A stretch of DNA of 64,000 bases from Clostridium_AD frigoriphilum (GCF_036541405.1 NZ_JAZHFS010000022.1:1-64000); one strand, 5' to 3'. Positions 35,495 through 44,655 are shown, counted from the first letter of the stretch. Notes: generated by a model not told the origin, from the letters alone. A program made the numbers and translations.

Positions 35495-36859
35495 TTATTT
35501 ATTAGTTTTATTGTATTTCTCAATGGCACTATTCGCTGTCTTTGCTGCATTATCTAAGGCTTCTTGTGGCGTTTGTTTTCCTCCAAGCATAGATTCGATG
35601 TTTGTTTCAGTTGCAGCTCTTGCTTCTGGGAATACACCGAGTAATGCTCCTTTTGAATCAGGAGTAGATGCATGTAATTGGTCTATAGCTGTTTGAAATT
35701 GTGGGTATTTAACTAAATTATCCTTAACCTCTTTAAGATTATAAGCCTGTTTGTTAACAGGAAAATATCCAGTATTTGCATTCCAATACGCTTGCTCTTT
35801 AGCTGATACCATGAACTTTAGAAATTCCCACGATGCTTGCTGTTTTGCTTCATCTTTTTTATCCATTATCCAAAGAGACGCTCCTCCTATAGAAACTCCA
35901 CCTTTATCAGTACTATTAACTTTAGGTAAAAATCCTGTTCCTACCTCAAACTTCTTATTTACGCCAGTTAAAACTGAACTTAGAGATGCCGTTGAATCTA
36001 AGTACATTGCTGTATTACCAGCCATAAATGCATTCTGAGTATCCTGGGTTTTACGTCCGAAGTTTCCTACATCACCCGAATCAACTAACTTTTTCCATTC
36101 ATTTAACACAGTTAGTCCACCACCATTTTTGTTGTATTCAACTGTTGTTGCAGCTCCGGTTCTTCCGTTACCATTGTTTGCATAATTTTTGCCTTGCTTA
36201 ATCATAAATTGTTCAAAAAACCAAGCATATATAGGCATTGCATATCCATATTGAGTTACTTTACCTGACGCATCCTTTTTTAAAAGTTTCTTTGCCATAG
36301 TTTCAACTTCTGTTAAAGTTTTAGGTGGAGTATTTGGGTCAAGTCCCGCAGCTTTAAATGCAGTTTTATTATAGTAAAGTATTGGTGTTGAAGAATTAAA
36401 AGGCATAGAATTCAATTTTTTATTTACTGTATAATATGCGAGAAGATTTGGCTCAAGGGTAGAGGTATTATATTTTTCCTTATCAATAAAATCCTGAACT
36501 GGAACTATAGCCTTACTATCAATCATATATCTTGTTCCTATATCATAACACTGCATAACATCTGGGCCCGAATTACTTAACTGAGAACTTTTCAATTTGT
36601 TAAGTGCTGCATCATAATCACCTTGGAATTGAGCAGTAACCGTGATGTTTTTTTGAGAATCATTAAAATCTTTTACCAATTTATTAAGTGAAACTCCTAG
36701 GTTTCCCCCCATCCCATGCCAAAATGTAATGTTAACATGTTCTGCTTTAGCACCCGTTACGGTTTTAGAACTTGATTGCTTAGCCTCGCTACCACACCCA
36801 CTTAACATTGAAGCTGAAATCATAACTGCAAGCATTGTTGAAACCAGTCTTTTTTTCAT
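35495..36859 (-). CDS. ugpB: Solute-binding lipoprotein of a UgpB-type importer
   Basis: A 454-residue family-1 extracellular binding protein. The signal peptide ends in the lipobox LSGC (Cys22), so it is anchored to the outer face of the membrane. The start of the mature part (ITFWHGMGGNLGVSLNKLV) and the aromatic ligand residues match glycerol-3-phosphate/glycerophosphodiester binders. It is the last gene of an operon with two permeases behind a Pho-box-like site, which supports a phosphorus-scavenging role over sugar uptake. Confidence 0.82.
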   Translation of the reverse strand: MKKRLVSTMLAVMISASMLSGCGSEAKQSSSKTVTGAKAEHVNITFWHGMGGNLGVSLNKLVKDFNDSQKNITVTAQFQGDYDAALNKLKSSQLSNSGPDVMQCYDIGTRYMIDSKAIVPVQDFIDKEKYNTSTLEPNLLAYYTVNKKLNSMPFNSSTPILYYNKTAFKAAGLDPNTPPKTLTEVETMAKKLLKKDASGKVTQYGYAMPIYAWFFEQFMIKQGKNYANNGNGRTGAATTVEYNKNGGGLTVLNEWKKLVDSGDVGNFGRKTQDTQNAFMAGNTAMYLDSTASLSSVLTGVNKKFEVGTGFLPKVNSTDKGGVSIGGASLWIMDKKDEAKQQASWEFLKFMVSAKEQAYWNANTGYFPVNKQAYNLKEVKDNLVKYPQFQTAIDQLHASTPDSKGALLGVFPEARAATETNIESMLGGKQTPQEALDNAAKTANSAIEKYNKTNK

Positions 36860-36896
36860 TAATAAATCCCCCTTGAAATATAGATATTTTTTATTA

Positions 36897-37718
36897 TTAA
36901 CCTTTAACTGCCCCTGACGTCATTCCATCAATTAGTTGTTTTTGACCAATTATAAATATAAATATAGATGGAATTATGATTATTATAATTCCTGCAAGCA
37001 TCATACCAAATGATTGTACTTCTGAAGATTGAAGCATAGTCATTCCAATTTGAACTGTCCTCATCTCTGGTTTACTTGTTATAAGTAAAGGCCACATATA
37101 TTGATTCCAAGTTAATAGGAACATATAAATTCCTAGCGACCCAATTATAGGTTTTGAAATAGGCATAAGAATTTTAGTTAAAAACTGAAGCCCAGTGCAC
37201 CCATCTATGATTGAAGCTTCTTTAAGTTCTATAGGAACTGTTAAAAAATATTGTCTCATCATGAAAATTCCCATAGCTGATGTTAAATATGGTAATATGA
37301 GCCCTGTATATGTATCTAGTAAATTTAATGAACTTATTGTCAAATAGTTAGATATAATAATTGCCTCTCCGGGAACCATTACTGTAGCAATTATTATTAT
37401 GAATAAAATTTTTTTACCTTTAAATTCATAAAATGCAAAAGCATAAGCGCTAAGACAAGAAGTTATTATTTGCCCAACAGTTACAGCTGTCGCTACTACC
37501 AAACTGTTAAATATAAACCTAAATATAGGAATCGCCGCAATTACCTCCTTATAGTTACCAAGAAAAAAGCTCTTAGGTAAGAATTTTGGTGGCATAGTAT
37601 GAATTTGATCTGTCGTCATAAATGTTACAGACAGTGCATATAAAATCGGAGAAATAATAAGTAATCCGACAGCAAGATTTGTTAAAAGTAAAATTATATT
37701 GCTTTTTTTATTTTCCAT
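36897..37718 (-). CDS. ugpE: UgpE-type ABC permease
   Basis: A 273-residue MalG-type permease with about six membrane helices and the conserved cytoplasmic EAA loop (LKEASIIDGCTGLQFLTKILMP, shortened here to its key residues EA--IDG--G). It overlaps the upstream permease stop by one base. With UgpA it forms the channel of the importer. Confidence 0.85.
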   Translation of the reverse strand: MENKKSNIILLLTNLAVGLLIISPILYALSVTFMTTDQIHTMPPKFLPKSFFLGNYKEVIAAIPIFRFIFNSLVVATAVTVGQIITSCLSAYAFAFYEFKGKKILFIIIIATVMVPGEAIIISNYLTISSLNLLDTYTGLILPYLTSAMGIFMMRQYFLTVPIELKEASIIDGCTGLQFLTKILMPISKPIIGSLGIYMFLLTWNQYMWPLLITSKPEMRTVQIGMTMLQSSEVQSFGMMLAGIIIIIIPSIFIFIIGQKQLIDGMTSGAVKG

Positions 37719-38638
37719 TAAGAGTAATGCACTCCCTTCTTTTCATAACTAAATTGAAACATTGCTATAACAAACATAAGAATAAATAATATAATTGACT
37801 GCGCAGATGCGGTATCAAACCTACCATTAAAAAACGCTTCTCTATAAATAGAAAATACCAATACATTTGTTGAATTTCCAGGTCCACCATTCGTTAATAT
37901 ATTTACTTGTCCAAATGATTGAAATGCATTCATAATATCCATAAATACCATAAAAAATAATGTAGGTGATATCATTGGAATAATAATTTTAAATAATTTT
38001 CTAAAATATCTTGCCCCATCAATAGATGAACTTTCAAGTATTTCCTTTGGAACATTCTTTAGACCCGCTAAAATAAATATAAAGTTTACTCCTATATTCA
38101 TCCAAATGGTTACAAACGCAACAGATAAGAGAGCCCAATGTGGGTCTATTAACCACCCAATGCTTGTTTTTAAAATATTATTAAGCATTCCTATACTTGG
38201 GTGGAAAATTATCCCCCAAATAATTGATGCAGATGCTGATGATACTGCTATTGGAACAGCAAACATTACCTTTGATATTCCAATTCCTTTTACTTTATTG
38301 TTTGCAAGTAGTGCTAAAAAAAGACCAATAATTACGGATGGAATAGTTGTAATAAAAACAAATTTCATTGTCACAACTAGGCTATTTATAAAATCTGCTG
38401 AAGTAAATATCTCTACATAGTTTTGAATACCAATAAATTCTTGAAATCCTCCATGAGCATTTGTTAAACTAAAACTCATATATAAAGTTTTAAAAAACGG
38501 ATAATAAACAAACAGTCCAAACAATAATAAACTAGGAAATAAAAATGCATATGGTTCTAATTTTCTTTTTAAACCTATCCTAGTTTCTTTTGATTCCAGT
38601 TTGATTACTTCTTTTTTCGTTGAAATAATTTCACTCAC
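37718..38638 (-). CDS. ugpA: UgpA-type ABC permease
   Basis: A 306-residue MalF-type permease with about six membrane helices; the EAA loop reads LESSSIDGARYFRKLF. It starts at GTG behind GGGAG and is the first gene of the three-gene operon. A run of GTTAA half-sites about 60-100 bases upstream looks like a PhoP box. No ATPase gene is present in the operon, so a shared MsmX/UgpC-type ATPase encoded elsewhere is needed. Confidence 0.85.
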   Translation of the reverse strand: MSEIISTKKEVIKLESKETRIGLKRKLEPYAFLFPSLLLFGLFVYYPFFKTLYMSFSLTNAHGGFQEFIGIQNYVEIFTSADFINSLVVTMKFVFITTIPSVIIGLFLALLANNKVKGIGISKVMFAVPIAVSSASASIIWGIIFHPSIGMLNNILKTSIGWLIDPHWALLSVAFVTIWMNIGVNFIFILAGLKNVPKEILESSSIDGARYFRKLFKIIIPMISPTLFFMVFMDIMNAFQSFGQVNILTNGGPGNSTNVLVFSIYREAFFNGRFDTASAQSIILFILMFVIAMFQFSYEKKGVHYS

Positions 38639-38697
38639 TATATTCTCCCTTCTAGTTCATATATTAATTTATTACAATTACTATTGTAGATGCTTTA

Positions 38698-38739
38698 TGT
38701 TAAGGAAAAAGGTAATTATTGTTAAGGTTAAGTTAAGTG
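38698..38739 (-). promoter_or_regulatory. Pho-box-like direct repeats upstream of ugpA
   Basis: GTTAA (TTAAC on the coding strand) starts at 38699, 38721, 38727 and 38732, so three copies fall on an 11-base or 22-base spacing. Bacillus PhoP boxes are TTAACA-type repeats with the same period. A 15-base core here recurs with one change upstream of the purple acid phosphatase gene. Confidence 0.55.
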
Positions 38740-38763
38740 AATTTTTACAAGTTTTAAAATATA

Positions 38764-38799
38764 AAGAACCCCATTGTTTTATTAAACAACAGAGTTCTT
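38764..38799 (-). terminator. Terminator after the glycerophosphodiesterase gene
   Basis: AAGAAC/GTTCTT and TTGTTT/AAACAA form a stem with a symmetric internal loop, followed on the minus strand by TTTATATTTT. Confidence 0.6.
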
Positions 38800-38819
38800 G
38801 TATATGACTAGCATAGTAT

Positions 38820-39551
38820 TTACTTTTTAATATTTGTTAAAACTTTCTTTAATTTATCCGGATAATTAGTAATTATCCCGTTAACTCCAGCTTCAATTAA
38901 CTTTTTCATAGATTCTTCACTATTCACTGTAAATGGATTTACTAAAAGGCCCTCTTTTTTTGCGTCATCAATAATTTTCTTATTAATTGAAATATAATAT
39001 GGATGTAACGCATCTGCCCCAGTATATTTACAATACGCTTCTGGATGATAAAGTCCAGCCATGTATAAAAGCCCTGTTTTTATTTCTTTAGAAATCTCTT
39101 TGCAATGTACCATAGAGTAATGGTTAAAACTAGATAATATTACGTTGTCTTGATAATTATATTTATAAATCATCTCTATAAGTTTTTCTTCAATGCCTGG
39201 ATATATAACTTCACCATTTTTTATCTCTATATTTAATAATATGTTATTTTCTTTAGCTAAAATAATTAACTGCTCAGCAGTAGGTATCGTTTCATTATTA
39301 TAATTATCATTAAACCAAGAACCAGCATCTAATTCATTTAAATCAACAAATCTAAAATCTTTTACAAGTCCCGTTCCATTTGTGGTTCGGTCTACATTCT
39401 CATCATGAATAATCACAAGTACTCCATCCGAAGTCATCTGAATATCAGTTTCAATACCAGTAGCCCCAAGTTCAATTGCTTTTCTAAAAGAAAGCATTGT
39501 GTTTTCCGGAAAATAGCCACTAGCACCCCTATGTGCATAATTGATCACCAT
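38820..39551 (-). CDS. ugpQ: Glycerophosphodiester phosphodiesterase
   Basis: A 243-residue cytoplasmic GDPD-family enzyme without a signal peptide that releases glycerol 3-phosphate from glycerophosphodiesters. AHRGASGYFPENT holds the first catalytic His and the Glu, ETDIQMTSDG the metal Glu/Asp, and IIHDENVDRTTNG the second His. The ATG at 39551 follows GGGAGG at 7 bases. It lies just upstream of the importer operon whose likely cargo it would hydrolyse. Confidence 0.9.
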   Translation of the reverse strand: MVINYAHRGASGYFPENTMLSFRKAIELGATGIETDIQMTSDGVLVIIHDENVDRTTNGTGLVKDFRFVDLNELDAGSWFNDNYNNETIPTAEQLIILAKENNILLNIEIKNGEVIYPGIEEKLIEMIYKYNYQDNVILSSFNHYSMVHCKEISKEIKTGLLYMAGLYHPEAYCKYTGADALHPYYISINKKIIDDAKKEGLLVNPFTVNSEESMKKLIEAGVNGIITNYPDKLKKVLTNIKK

Positions 39552-39644
39552 ACAAATACCTCCCATTATATTCTCACTCTTTTAGTATAAGAAATTACTA
39601 GAATAAATATTACTATTTTAAATTCACTTATAATTACATTATAA

Positions 39645-39681
39645 ATTAACATTGTTACAAACATATTAAAACAATGTTAAT
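39645..39681. repeat. 12-bp inverted repeat between cls and the phosphodiesterase gene
   Basis: ATTAACATTGTT (39645-39656) and AACAATGTTAAT (39670-39681) form perfect arms. It could end the cls transcript or serve as a regulatory site for the phosphodiesterase gene, since each arm contains TTAACA. Confidence 0.5.
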
Positions 39682-39703
39682 TAAAAATATACTTTATTAA
39701 ATT

Positions 39704-41185
39704 TCAAGCAATAGGAGTAATAAAACGCCAAACAGATTCATAGATTTTTTTCCACAAACCACGCTTAGAATAAGTTTCAATATCAAATATTGTACAATCT
39801 TTGATATCATTTAAAAATGTATCACGACATTTAATTGCAAATTCATTATTATAAATAAATGCATTAATTTCATAATTAAGACTAAAACTTCTAATATCAA
39901 TATTTGCAGTTCCTATTGTTGAAACGTGATCATCAATAACAAGTGTTTTGGAATGAAGAAACCCTGAATGCAGATATACCTTTACTCCATACTTTAAGAG
40001 TTTTGCCACATTTAATAATGAAACAGCATAAATAGGTTTTTTATCTGGTATACCAGGAAGCATTATTCTAACATCAACACCACCAGCAGCTGCCATCCTT
40101 AGCGCATCTAATATAGTTTTATCTGGAATAAAATACGGCGACTGAATATATAAATATTTTTTGGCAGTTGTAATCATCTTAACGTAACTATCTTTTATAG
40201 AGTCATTTCTACTACTAGGCCCACTTGAAAGTATTTGGACTCCTATATTTCCTTCTTCAATAGGATCATAAAAACTTTTTAATAACCTTTCATCAAACTT
40301 TAATTTAGCCCTATTTATCTTTCTAAAACTTTGATTTTGCAAAAAAACCAAATCAGACCAAAACCTTGTTTGAAATGAAAGTACACTGTAACCAGTCAAA
40401 CGTATGGTTGTATCCCTCCAAGGTTTATTTATTTTTTTCAAACCGAAATATTCGTCACCCACATTAATTCCACCAGTATGAGCAATTTTACCATCTAAAA
40501 TAACTATTTTTCTATGTAATCTATAATTTACAAGCAATAAACTTTTTATAATAGATGGCAAAAATCTGTACACATGCCCACCAGCTTCTTTTAACTCCTT
40601 AAAATCACTCATATGAGTATGTAAAGACCCAATCCCATCATATATTAAAGTTACTTTCACTCCCTGGCTTGCCTTTTCTTCTAAAAGAGATATAAATTCT
40701 TTACCTATCTTATCTTTTGCTTTAAAAATATAATACATTACTTCAATACTTTTTGTAGCATTTCTAATATCTTCAAAAAGCATAGAAAATGTTTCCTTAG
40801 CATTTAATAAAAGTTCTACTTCATTATTTTGAGTAAAATAACACATTATATTTTTTGAGTTCATAGTAATCAAATCTCTGTATTTTTCAGTTTCTACTTC
40901 TCTAAATTGTATTTTATCCGTATCAATATTATGAATATGTTGCTCTAGCACTTTATTGTACTTTTCTTCTATTTCGCCCATACCATACTTTTTTGACATG
41001 ATACGCATTTTATATTTACTACCAACCAAGAAATAAAAAATAAAACCAACATAAGGTAAAAAAAAGAATACTAAAAGCCATGCAAATATAACTCTCGTAT
41101 CACTTTGTTTTATAAAAATTAGTTTCAAAACAGACATTATATTAAACACATATATAAATATTAAAAAAATAGTTGATAAATCCAT
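39704..41185 (-). CDS. cls: Cardiolipin synthase
   Basis: A 493-residue membrane phospholipase D-family enzyme that joins two phosphatidylglycerols. Two N-terminal membrane helices are followed by two HKD motifs: HRKIVILDGKIAHTGG and HSKTLVIDDHVSTIGTAN. The ATG at 41185 has GGGGG five bases upstream; an in-frame ATG at 41197 would sit before that site. It is single-gene, between the Gly-rich protein gene and the phosphodiesterase gene. Confidence 0.92.
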   Translation of the reverse strand: MDLSTIFLIFIYVFNIMSVLKLIFIKQSDTRVIFAWLLVFFFLPYVGFIFYFLVGSKYKMRIMSKKYGMGEIEEKYNKVLEQHIHNIDTDKIQFREVETEKYRDLITMNSKNIMCYFTQNNEVELLLNAKETFSMLFEDIRNATKSIEVMYYIFKAKDKIGKEFISLLEEKASQGVKVTLIYDGIGSLHTHMSDFKELKEAGGHVYRFLPSIIKSLLLVNYRLHRKIVILDGKIAHTGGINVGDEYFGLKKINKPWRDTTIRLTGYSVLSFQTRFWSDLVFLQNQSFRKINRAKLKFDERLLKSFYDPIEEGNIGVQILSSGPSSRNDSIKDSYVKMITTAKKYLYIQSPYFIPDKTILDALRMAAAGGVDVRIMLPGIPDKKPIYAVSLLNVAKLLKYGVKVYLHSGFLHSKTLVIDDHVSTIGTANIDIRSFSLNYEINAFIYNNEFAIKCRDTFLNDIKDCTIFDIETYSKRGLWKKIYESVWRFITPIA

Positions 41186-41343
41186 GTTGTCCCCCATAAG
41201 TATTATATTTTAGGTGATTAAGTTCAACCTATTTAATAACTATTATACTTCAACTAACATGATAAATATTATAAAATCTTATGTATATTAAATAATATTT
41301 TAAAATAAGCCACTTCTGAGATGAAGTGACTTATTTATTACTC

Positions 41344-41850
41344 TTAATAGGTATTATAATAATAATCAAAGTAAGGATCATAAGGATAATAATTATAATA
41401 ATATGAATTAAGATAATAAAAGTAGTTAATATCTGGATAATATTTTTGTCCGTAATATCCTCCATGTGCTTGCCACACCTTAGGTCCATGCCAACCTCCA
41501 GGTCCGTGTCCACCTCCAGATCCAGGTCCTCCTCCAGGTCCGTGTCCACCTCCAGGTCCAGGTCCTCCTCCAGGTCCGTGTCCACCTCCAGGTCCATGTC
41601 CACCTCCAGATCCAGGTCCTCCTCCAGGTCCATGTCCACCTCCAGGTCCATGTCCACCTCCAGATCCAGGTCCTCCTCCAGGTCCAGGACGATATCCTCC
41701 TTCGTCTTCAAAATCTTCACTAGTATAGTCTGGCATCATTTGATCCTGTAACATATAAGTATCATCACATATTTGTGGGCAACATTTGCAATAATTATAT
41801 GTTTGTACTGGTTGTAATGGACTTAACACTTGATGATTTATTTTGTTCAT
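41344..41850 (-). CDS. Gly-rich repeat protein with Tyr-rich tail, spore-coat-like
   Basis: A 168-residue protein with three parts: a 50-residue head with a Cys cluster (YCKCCPQIC) and an acidic stretch, then about 72 residues built from six-residue units GPGGGH, GPGGGP or GSGGGH, then a 37-residue tail in which nearly half of the residues are tyrosine. Such composition is typical of spore-coat or exosporium proteins in clostridia. The ATG follows GGAGAG. The repeat is 18 bp long at DNA level, so all frames stay open and copy number could change. Function is inferred from composition only. Confidence 0.65.
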   Translation of the reverse strand: MNKINHQVLSPLQPVQTYNYCKCCPQICDDTYMLQDQMMPDYTSEDFEDEGGYRPGPGGGPGSGGGHGPGGGHGPGGGPGSGGGHGPGGGHGPGGGPGPGGGHGPGGGPGSGGGHGPGGWHGPKVWQAHGGYYGQKYYPDINYFYYLNSYYYNYYPYDPYFDYYYNTY

Positions 41851-41917
41851 ATAAACTCTCCATAAAATTAATTACAATATTATAGTATTCAAACATACCC
41901 GAAATGTAACCATCGTT

Positions 41918-43582
41918 TTACTCTAATACTAATTCCTGAATAGATTTCCCTGGCGGTACTATTGGATATACCCCCTCTTCTTTATCTATTACACAATCTA
42001 TAAGCATAGGCCTTTTTTCCTTTGTTACTATTTCTAGTACATTATTTAATTCATCTGTACTTGTAACTCTATATGCTTCAATACCATAAGCCTGTGCAAG
42101 CTTTACATAATTTACTTCATCACCAATATCTGTTTCACTATATCTTCCATTGCTAAACATTCTCTGCCACTGTCTTACCATTCCTAGGGTATGATTATTC
42201 ATAATCACAGTAATTATAGGAAGCTTATACTTCGATATAGTTTGAAGTTCATTGCAGCTCATTCGAAAACTTCCATCCCCGGTTACTAGTAGTACCCTTT
42301 TGTCTAAATTACCCATCTGACTTCCAATTGCAGCCCCTGATCCAAACCCCATTGTTCCAAGGCCTCCTGACGTTATAAATGTTCTAGGATACTTGAATTT
42401 CCACATTTGAGCAGTCCACATTTGATGTTGTCCTACATCAGTTGTGACAATTGTATCTTCCTCAAGAGCTCCATTTAAACATTTGAGCACATCAACATGC
42501 GTAAAATTGTTTTCTTTTATATTTACATTATTTGTTACCTTAAAATTCTCTATCTCCTCCTGCCATGACTTCCTATTCTTTTGCTCCATATGAGAAATTA
42601 AATTTTCTAGTATTGTATTCATATCTCCCACCAAAGACAAGTCTACTATCTTGTTTTTATCTATTTCTGTTTCATCTATATCAATCTGAATTATTTTTGC
42701 AGATGGTGCAAATTCGTCTCCTTTCCCAATTACCCGATCACTAAATCTTGCACCAATTGCTATAATTAAATCACTCCTTGTCACTGCTAAATTTGTCTCA
42801 CGAAAGCCATGCATTCCCACCATTCCAAGAGATAATTTATGATCTCTTGGAATGGTGCCAAGTCCCATTAATGTATTTGCCACAGGAATATCGCAAAGTT
42901 TCGCAAACTCACAAAATTTCTTTGAGGCATTAGCTGTTTTAATTCCACCACCAGCATAAATTATAGGTTTCTTTGAATCCTGAATCATAAGAACTGCCTC
43001 TTGTATTTTTTTCATCTCTATATTAATAGTTGGTGTTTGTATTTTATTTTCTTTTTCTAACATTTTATATTCCGTTTCACTTAAGAATATATCCTTTGGG
43101 ATATCAATAAGTACTGGCCCCGGCCTTCCACTTTTGGCTATTTCAAATGCTTCTCTTATAATACCTGCTAATTCTTTTTCATCTTTTACAATGCAACTGT
43201 GCTTTGTAATAGATAAAGTTATTCCCATTATGTCTATTTCCTGAAAAGAATCACGTCCAAGCAAACTCCGTGCAACCTGTCCTGTAATTACAACCATTGG
43301 AATCGAATCCATATATGCCGTTGCTATTCCAGTTATAGTATTCGTTGCACCTGGACCTGAAGTTACAAAACAAACTCCAACTTTTCCTGTGGACCTTGCA
43401 TACCCATCTGCTGCATGAACTGCCGCTTGTTCATGGGCCGTTCTAATGTGAGTGAAATAATCAAGTTCATCGTATAGCGCATCATAGAGTGGAATCACAG
43501 CTCCACCTGGATATCCAAATACAATATTTGCCTCTTGCTCTTTTAAACACTTAAGTACTATTTGAGCTCCATTAAGTAACAT
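41918..43582 (-). CDS. ilvB: Acetolactate synthase large subunit
   Basis: A 554-residue thiamine diphosphate enzyme catalysing the first shared step of valine, leucine and isoleucine synthesis. FGYPGGAVIPLYDAL and the catalytic Glu in RTAHEQAAVHAADG are at the N-terminus; GDGSFRMSCNELQT, with the later NNH, is the ThDP-magnesium motif. It follows the small subunit by 27 bases and is controlled by the upstream T-boxes. The start has AAGGTGAT. Confidence 0.92.
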   Translation of the reverse strand: MLLNGAQIVLKCLKEQEANIVFGYPGGAVIPLYDALYDELDYFTHIRTAHEQAAVHAADGYARSTGKVGVCFVTSGPGATNTITGIATAYMDSIPMVVITGQVARSLLGRDSFQEIDIMGITLSITKHSCIVKDEKELAGIIREAFEIAKSGRPGPVLIDIPKDIFLSETEYKMLEKENKIQTPTINIEMKKIQEAVLMIQDSKKPIIYAGGGIKTANASKKFCEFAKLCDIPVANTLMGLGTIPRDHKLSLGMVGMHGFRETNLAVTRSDLIIAIGARFSDRVIGKGDEFAPSAKIIQIDIDETEIDKNKIVDLSLVGDMNTILENLISHMEQKNRKSWQEEIENFKVTNNVNIKENNFTHVDVLKCLNGALEEDTIVTTDVGQHQMWTAQMWKFKYPRTFITSGGLGTMGFGSGAAIGSQMGNLDKRVLLVTGDGSFRMSCNELQTISKYKLPIITVIMNNHTLGMVRQWQRMFSNGRYSETDIGDEVNYVKLAQAYGIEAYRVTSTDELNNVLEIVTKEKRPMLIDCVIDKEEGVYPIVPPGKSIQELVLE

Positions 43583-43609
43583 GTTATCACCTTCTTTTTA
43601 GTTTTTTAA

Positions 43610-43876
43610 TTAAATCATCACCTTCGGTGCTGCAAACTCACCTTTAACCTCTTCAATTTCATATACATTTATAATTTTTCTAAGCTGCATCATCGCTTGT
43701 TCTATCCCTAAATTAGAGTATTCCTCTATTGTTATCCTTAAATCTGAATATCCATCAATTTCAACTTCTGTCATTACTAATCCTTTTATTTTAAATTCTT
43801 TTCTCCTTAAAGTGTTTGTAACTCTTACTAATGCGTCTATACCATGTTCCACCTTTGCACTTATAGTTTTATACAT
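43610..43876 (-). CDS. ilvN: Acetolactate synthase small (regulatory) subunit
   Basis: An 88-residue ACT-domain protein, shorter than the usual 160-170 residue small subunits and similar to the short IlvN/IlvM type. It should bind valine or another branched-chain amino acid and tune IlvB. The ATG at 43876 follows GGGGGAG. Its last codons (AAPKVMI and stop) coincide with a diverged copy of the short hairpin repeat found at 35339 and 44159. Confidence 0.85.
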   Translation of the reverse strand: MYKTISAKVEHGIDALVRVTNTLRRKEFKIKGLVMTEVEIDGYSDLRITIEEYSNLGIEQAMMQLRKIINVYEIEEVKGEFAAPKVMI

Positions 43877-43901
43877 TACAACTCCCCCTTTTACTCGCAA
43901 A

Positions 43902-44130
43902 TAAAAAATCTTCCATACCTATAAACATAATTGGTTATGTTTATAGGGACGAAAGATTCGTGGTACCACCCTAATTCATAATTCAAATCAATGAATTACC
44001 TCATTATTTTTACAGCTCAGGAGTGATTATTACATATCTTTAAAACATCAACTCTCAGCAAACGTTGACTCTCTGTGGTTTTAAATATGATATTTTTATC
44101 TCCTTCATAGCTTTATCCATTATTTTATTT
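43902..44130 (-). ncRNA. T-box leader, proximal copy, upstream of ilvN
   Basis: The conserved AGGGTGGTACCACG lies at 43959-43972. The terminator arms (43908-43930 and 43936-43958) are followed by T residues. Stem I has the CAGAGAG motif and ends in AATAATCACTCCTGAGC, giving specifier AUC (isoleucine) at 44025-44027; CUC (leucine) one step further is a less likely reading, because the base after the specifier is usually a purine. Uncharged tRNA-Ile would allow read-through to ilvNB. Confidence 0.88.
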
Positions 44131-44158
44131 TATTTTTTATACCTATAGAATTTAATTA

Positions 44159-44214
44159 TTAAATCATCTCCTGCGGAGCTGCAATATTAACGACTTCTTC
44201 TATTTACATTTATA
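44159..44214 (-). pseudogene. Relic of an ilvN-like 3' end between two T-boxes
   Basis: The minus strand reads TATAAATGTAAAT, then codons for EEVVNIAAPQEMI and a TAA stop. The real ilvN ends with a nearly identical DNA stretch (TATAAATGTATAT) and codons for EEVKGEFAAPKVMI. Three bases differ in the last 24. Only the tail is left. The last 23 bases are also a copy of the repeat at 35339. Confidence 0.55.
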
Positions 44215-44234
44215 CTTACCTAAGAAAACTTTTT

Positions 44235-44560
44235 TTAAAATAAAAAGTTTTCATCCCTATAAACACATATATATATGTTTATAGGGACGAAAACTTTCGT
44301 GGTACCACCCTAGTTCATAATTCAAATCAATGAATTACCTTATTATCAGCTCAAAGAAATCAAATTCAAAATCACAAAATCTCTTTAAAACCTAGCCTTA
44401 TAACGGTGGCATCCGTCCATGTTTACTTTATTTCAACTAAGAAGCTCTAGAGTGATATATTTGTTCCCACATAACACCAATTCTCAAAAATTATTGGTTC
44501 TCTGTAGTTATGCTTTGGAATTTTTTTCTCCATCATCGCTTTATAAATTTTATTTTAAAA
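44235..44560 (-). ncRNA. T-box leader, distal copy
   Basis: A second complete T-box lies upstream of the first. AGGGTGGTACCACG is at 44298-44311, the 21-bp terminator stem at 44245-44297 is followed by T residues, and stem I includes ACAGAGAACC and ends in ATATATCACTCTAGAGC, again giving AUC at 44454-44456. About 45 bases around the antiterminator are almost identical to the proximal copy. Its promoter is at 44576-44604. Confidence 0.88.
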
Positions 44561-44575
44561 CTAATCTTAATACAT

Positions 44576-44604
44576 ATAATATTCTAAATTCACACAATTG
44601 TCAA
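44576..44604 (-). promoter_or_regulatory. Promoter of the ilv T-box operon
   Basis: On the minus strand a perfect TTGACA (44599-44604), 17 bases, then TATTAT (44576-44581), just before the distal T-box. Confidence 0.75.
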
Positions 44605-44655
44605 ACAATTTCGTATGTTTCTATAAAATTCTTTTATTCTTATTACCTTTAAAAC

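Noticed and set aside
41500..41690. Direct repeats that might be a CRISPR array
   Set aside because: Units are 18 bp, contiguous, with no unique spacers, and encode a protein repeat.
41331..41751. Open frames coding for LEVDMD-type and SRSRSSS-type repeats on either strand
   Set aside because: They are shadows of the 18-bp repeat of the Gly-rich protein, which keeps all frames open. The Gly frame has the ribosome site and the Tyr-rich tail.
44419..44652. Plus-strand open frame of 77 codons
   Set aside because: It lies antisense to the distal T-box and its promoter and has no protein likeness.
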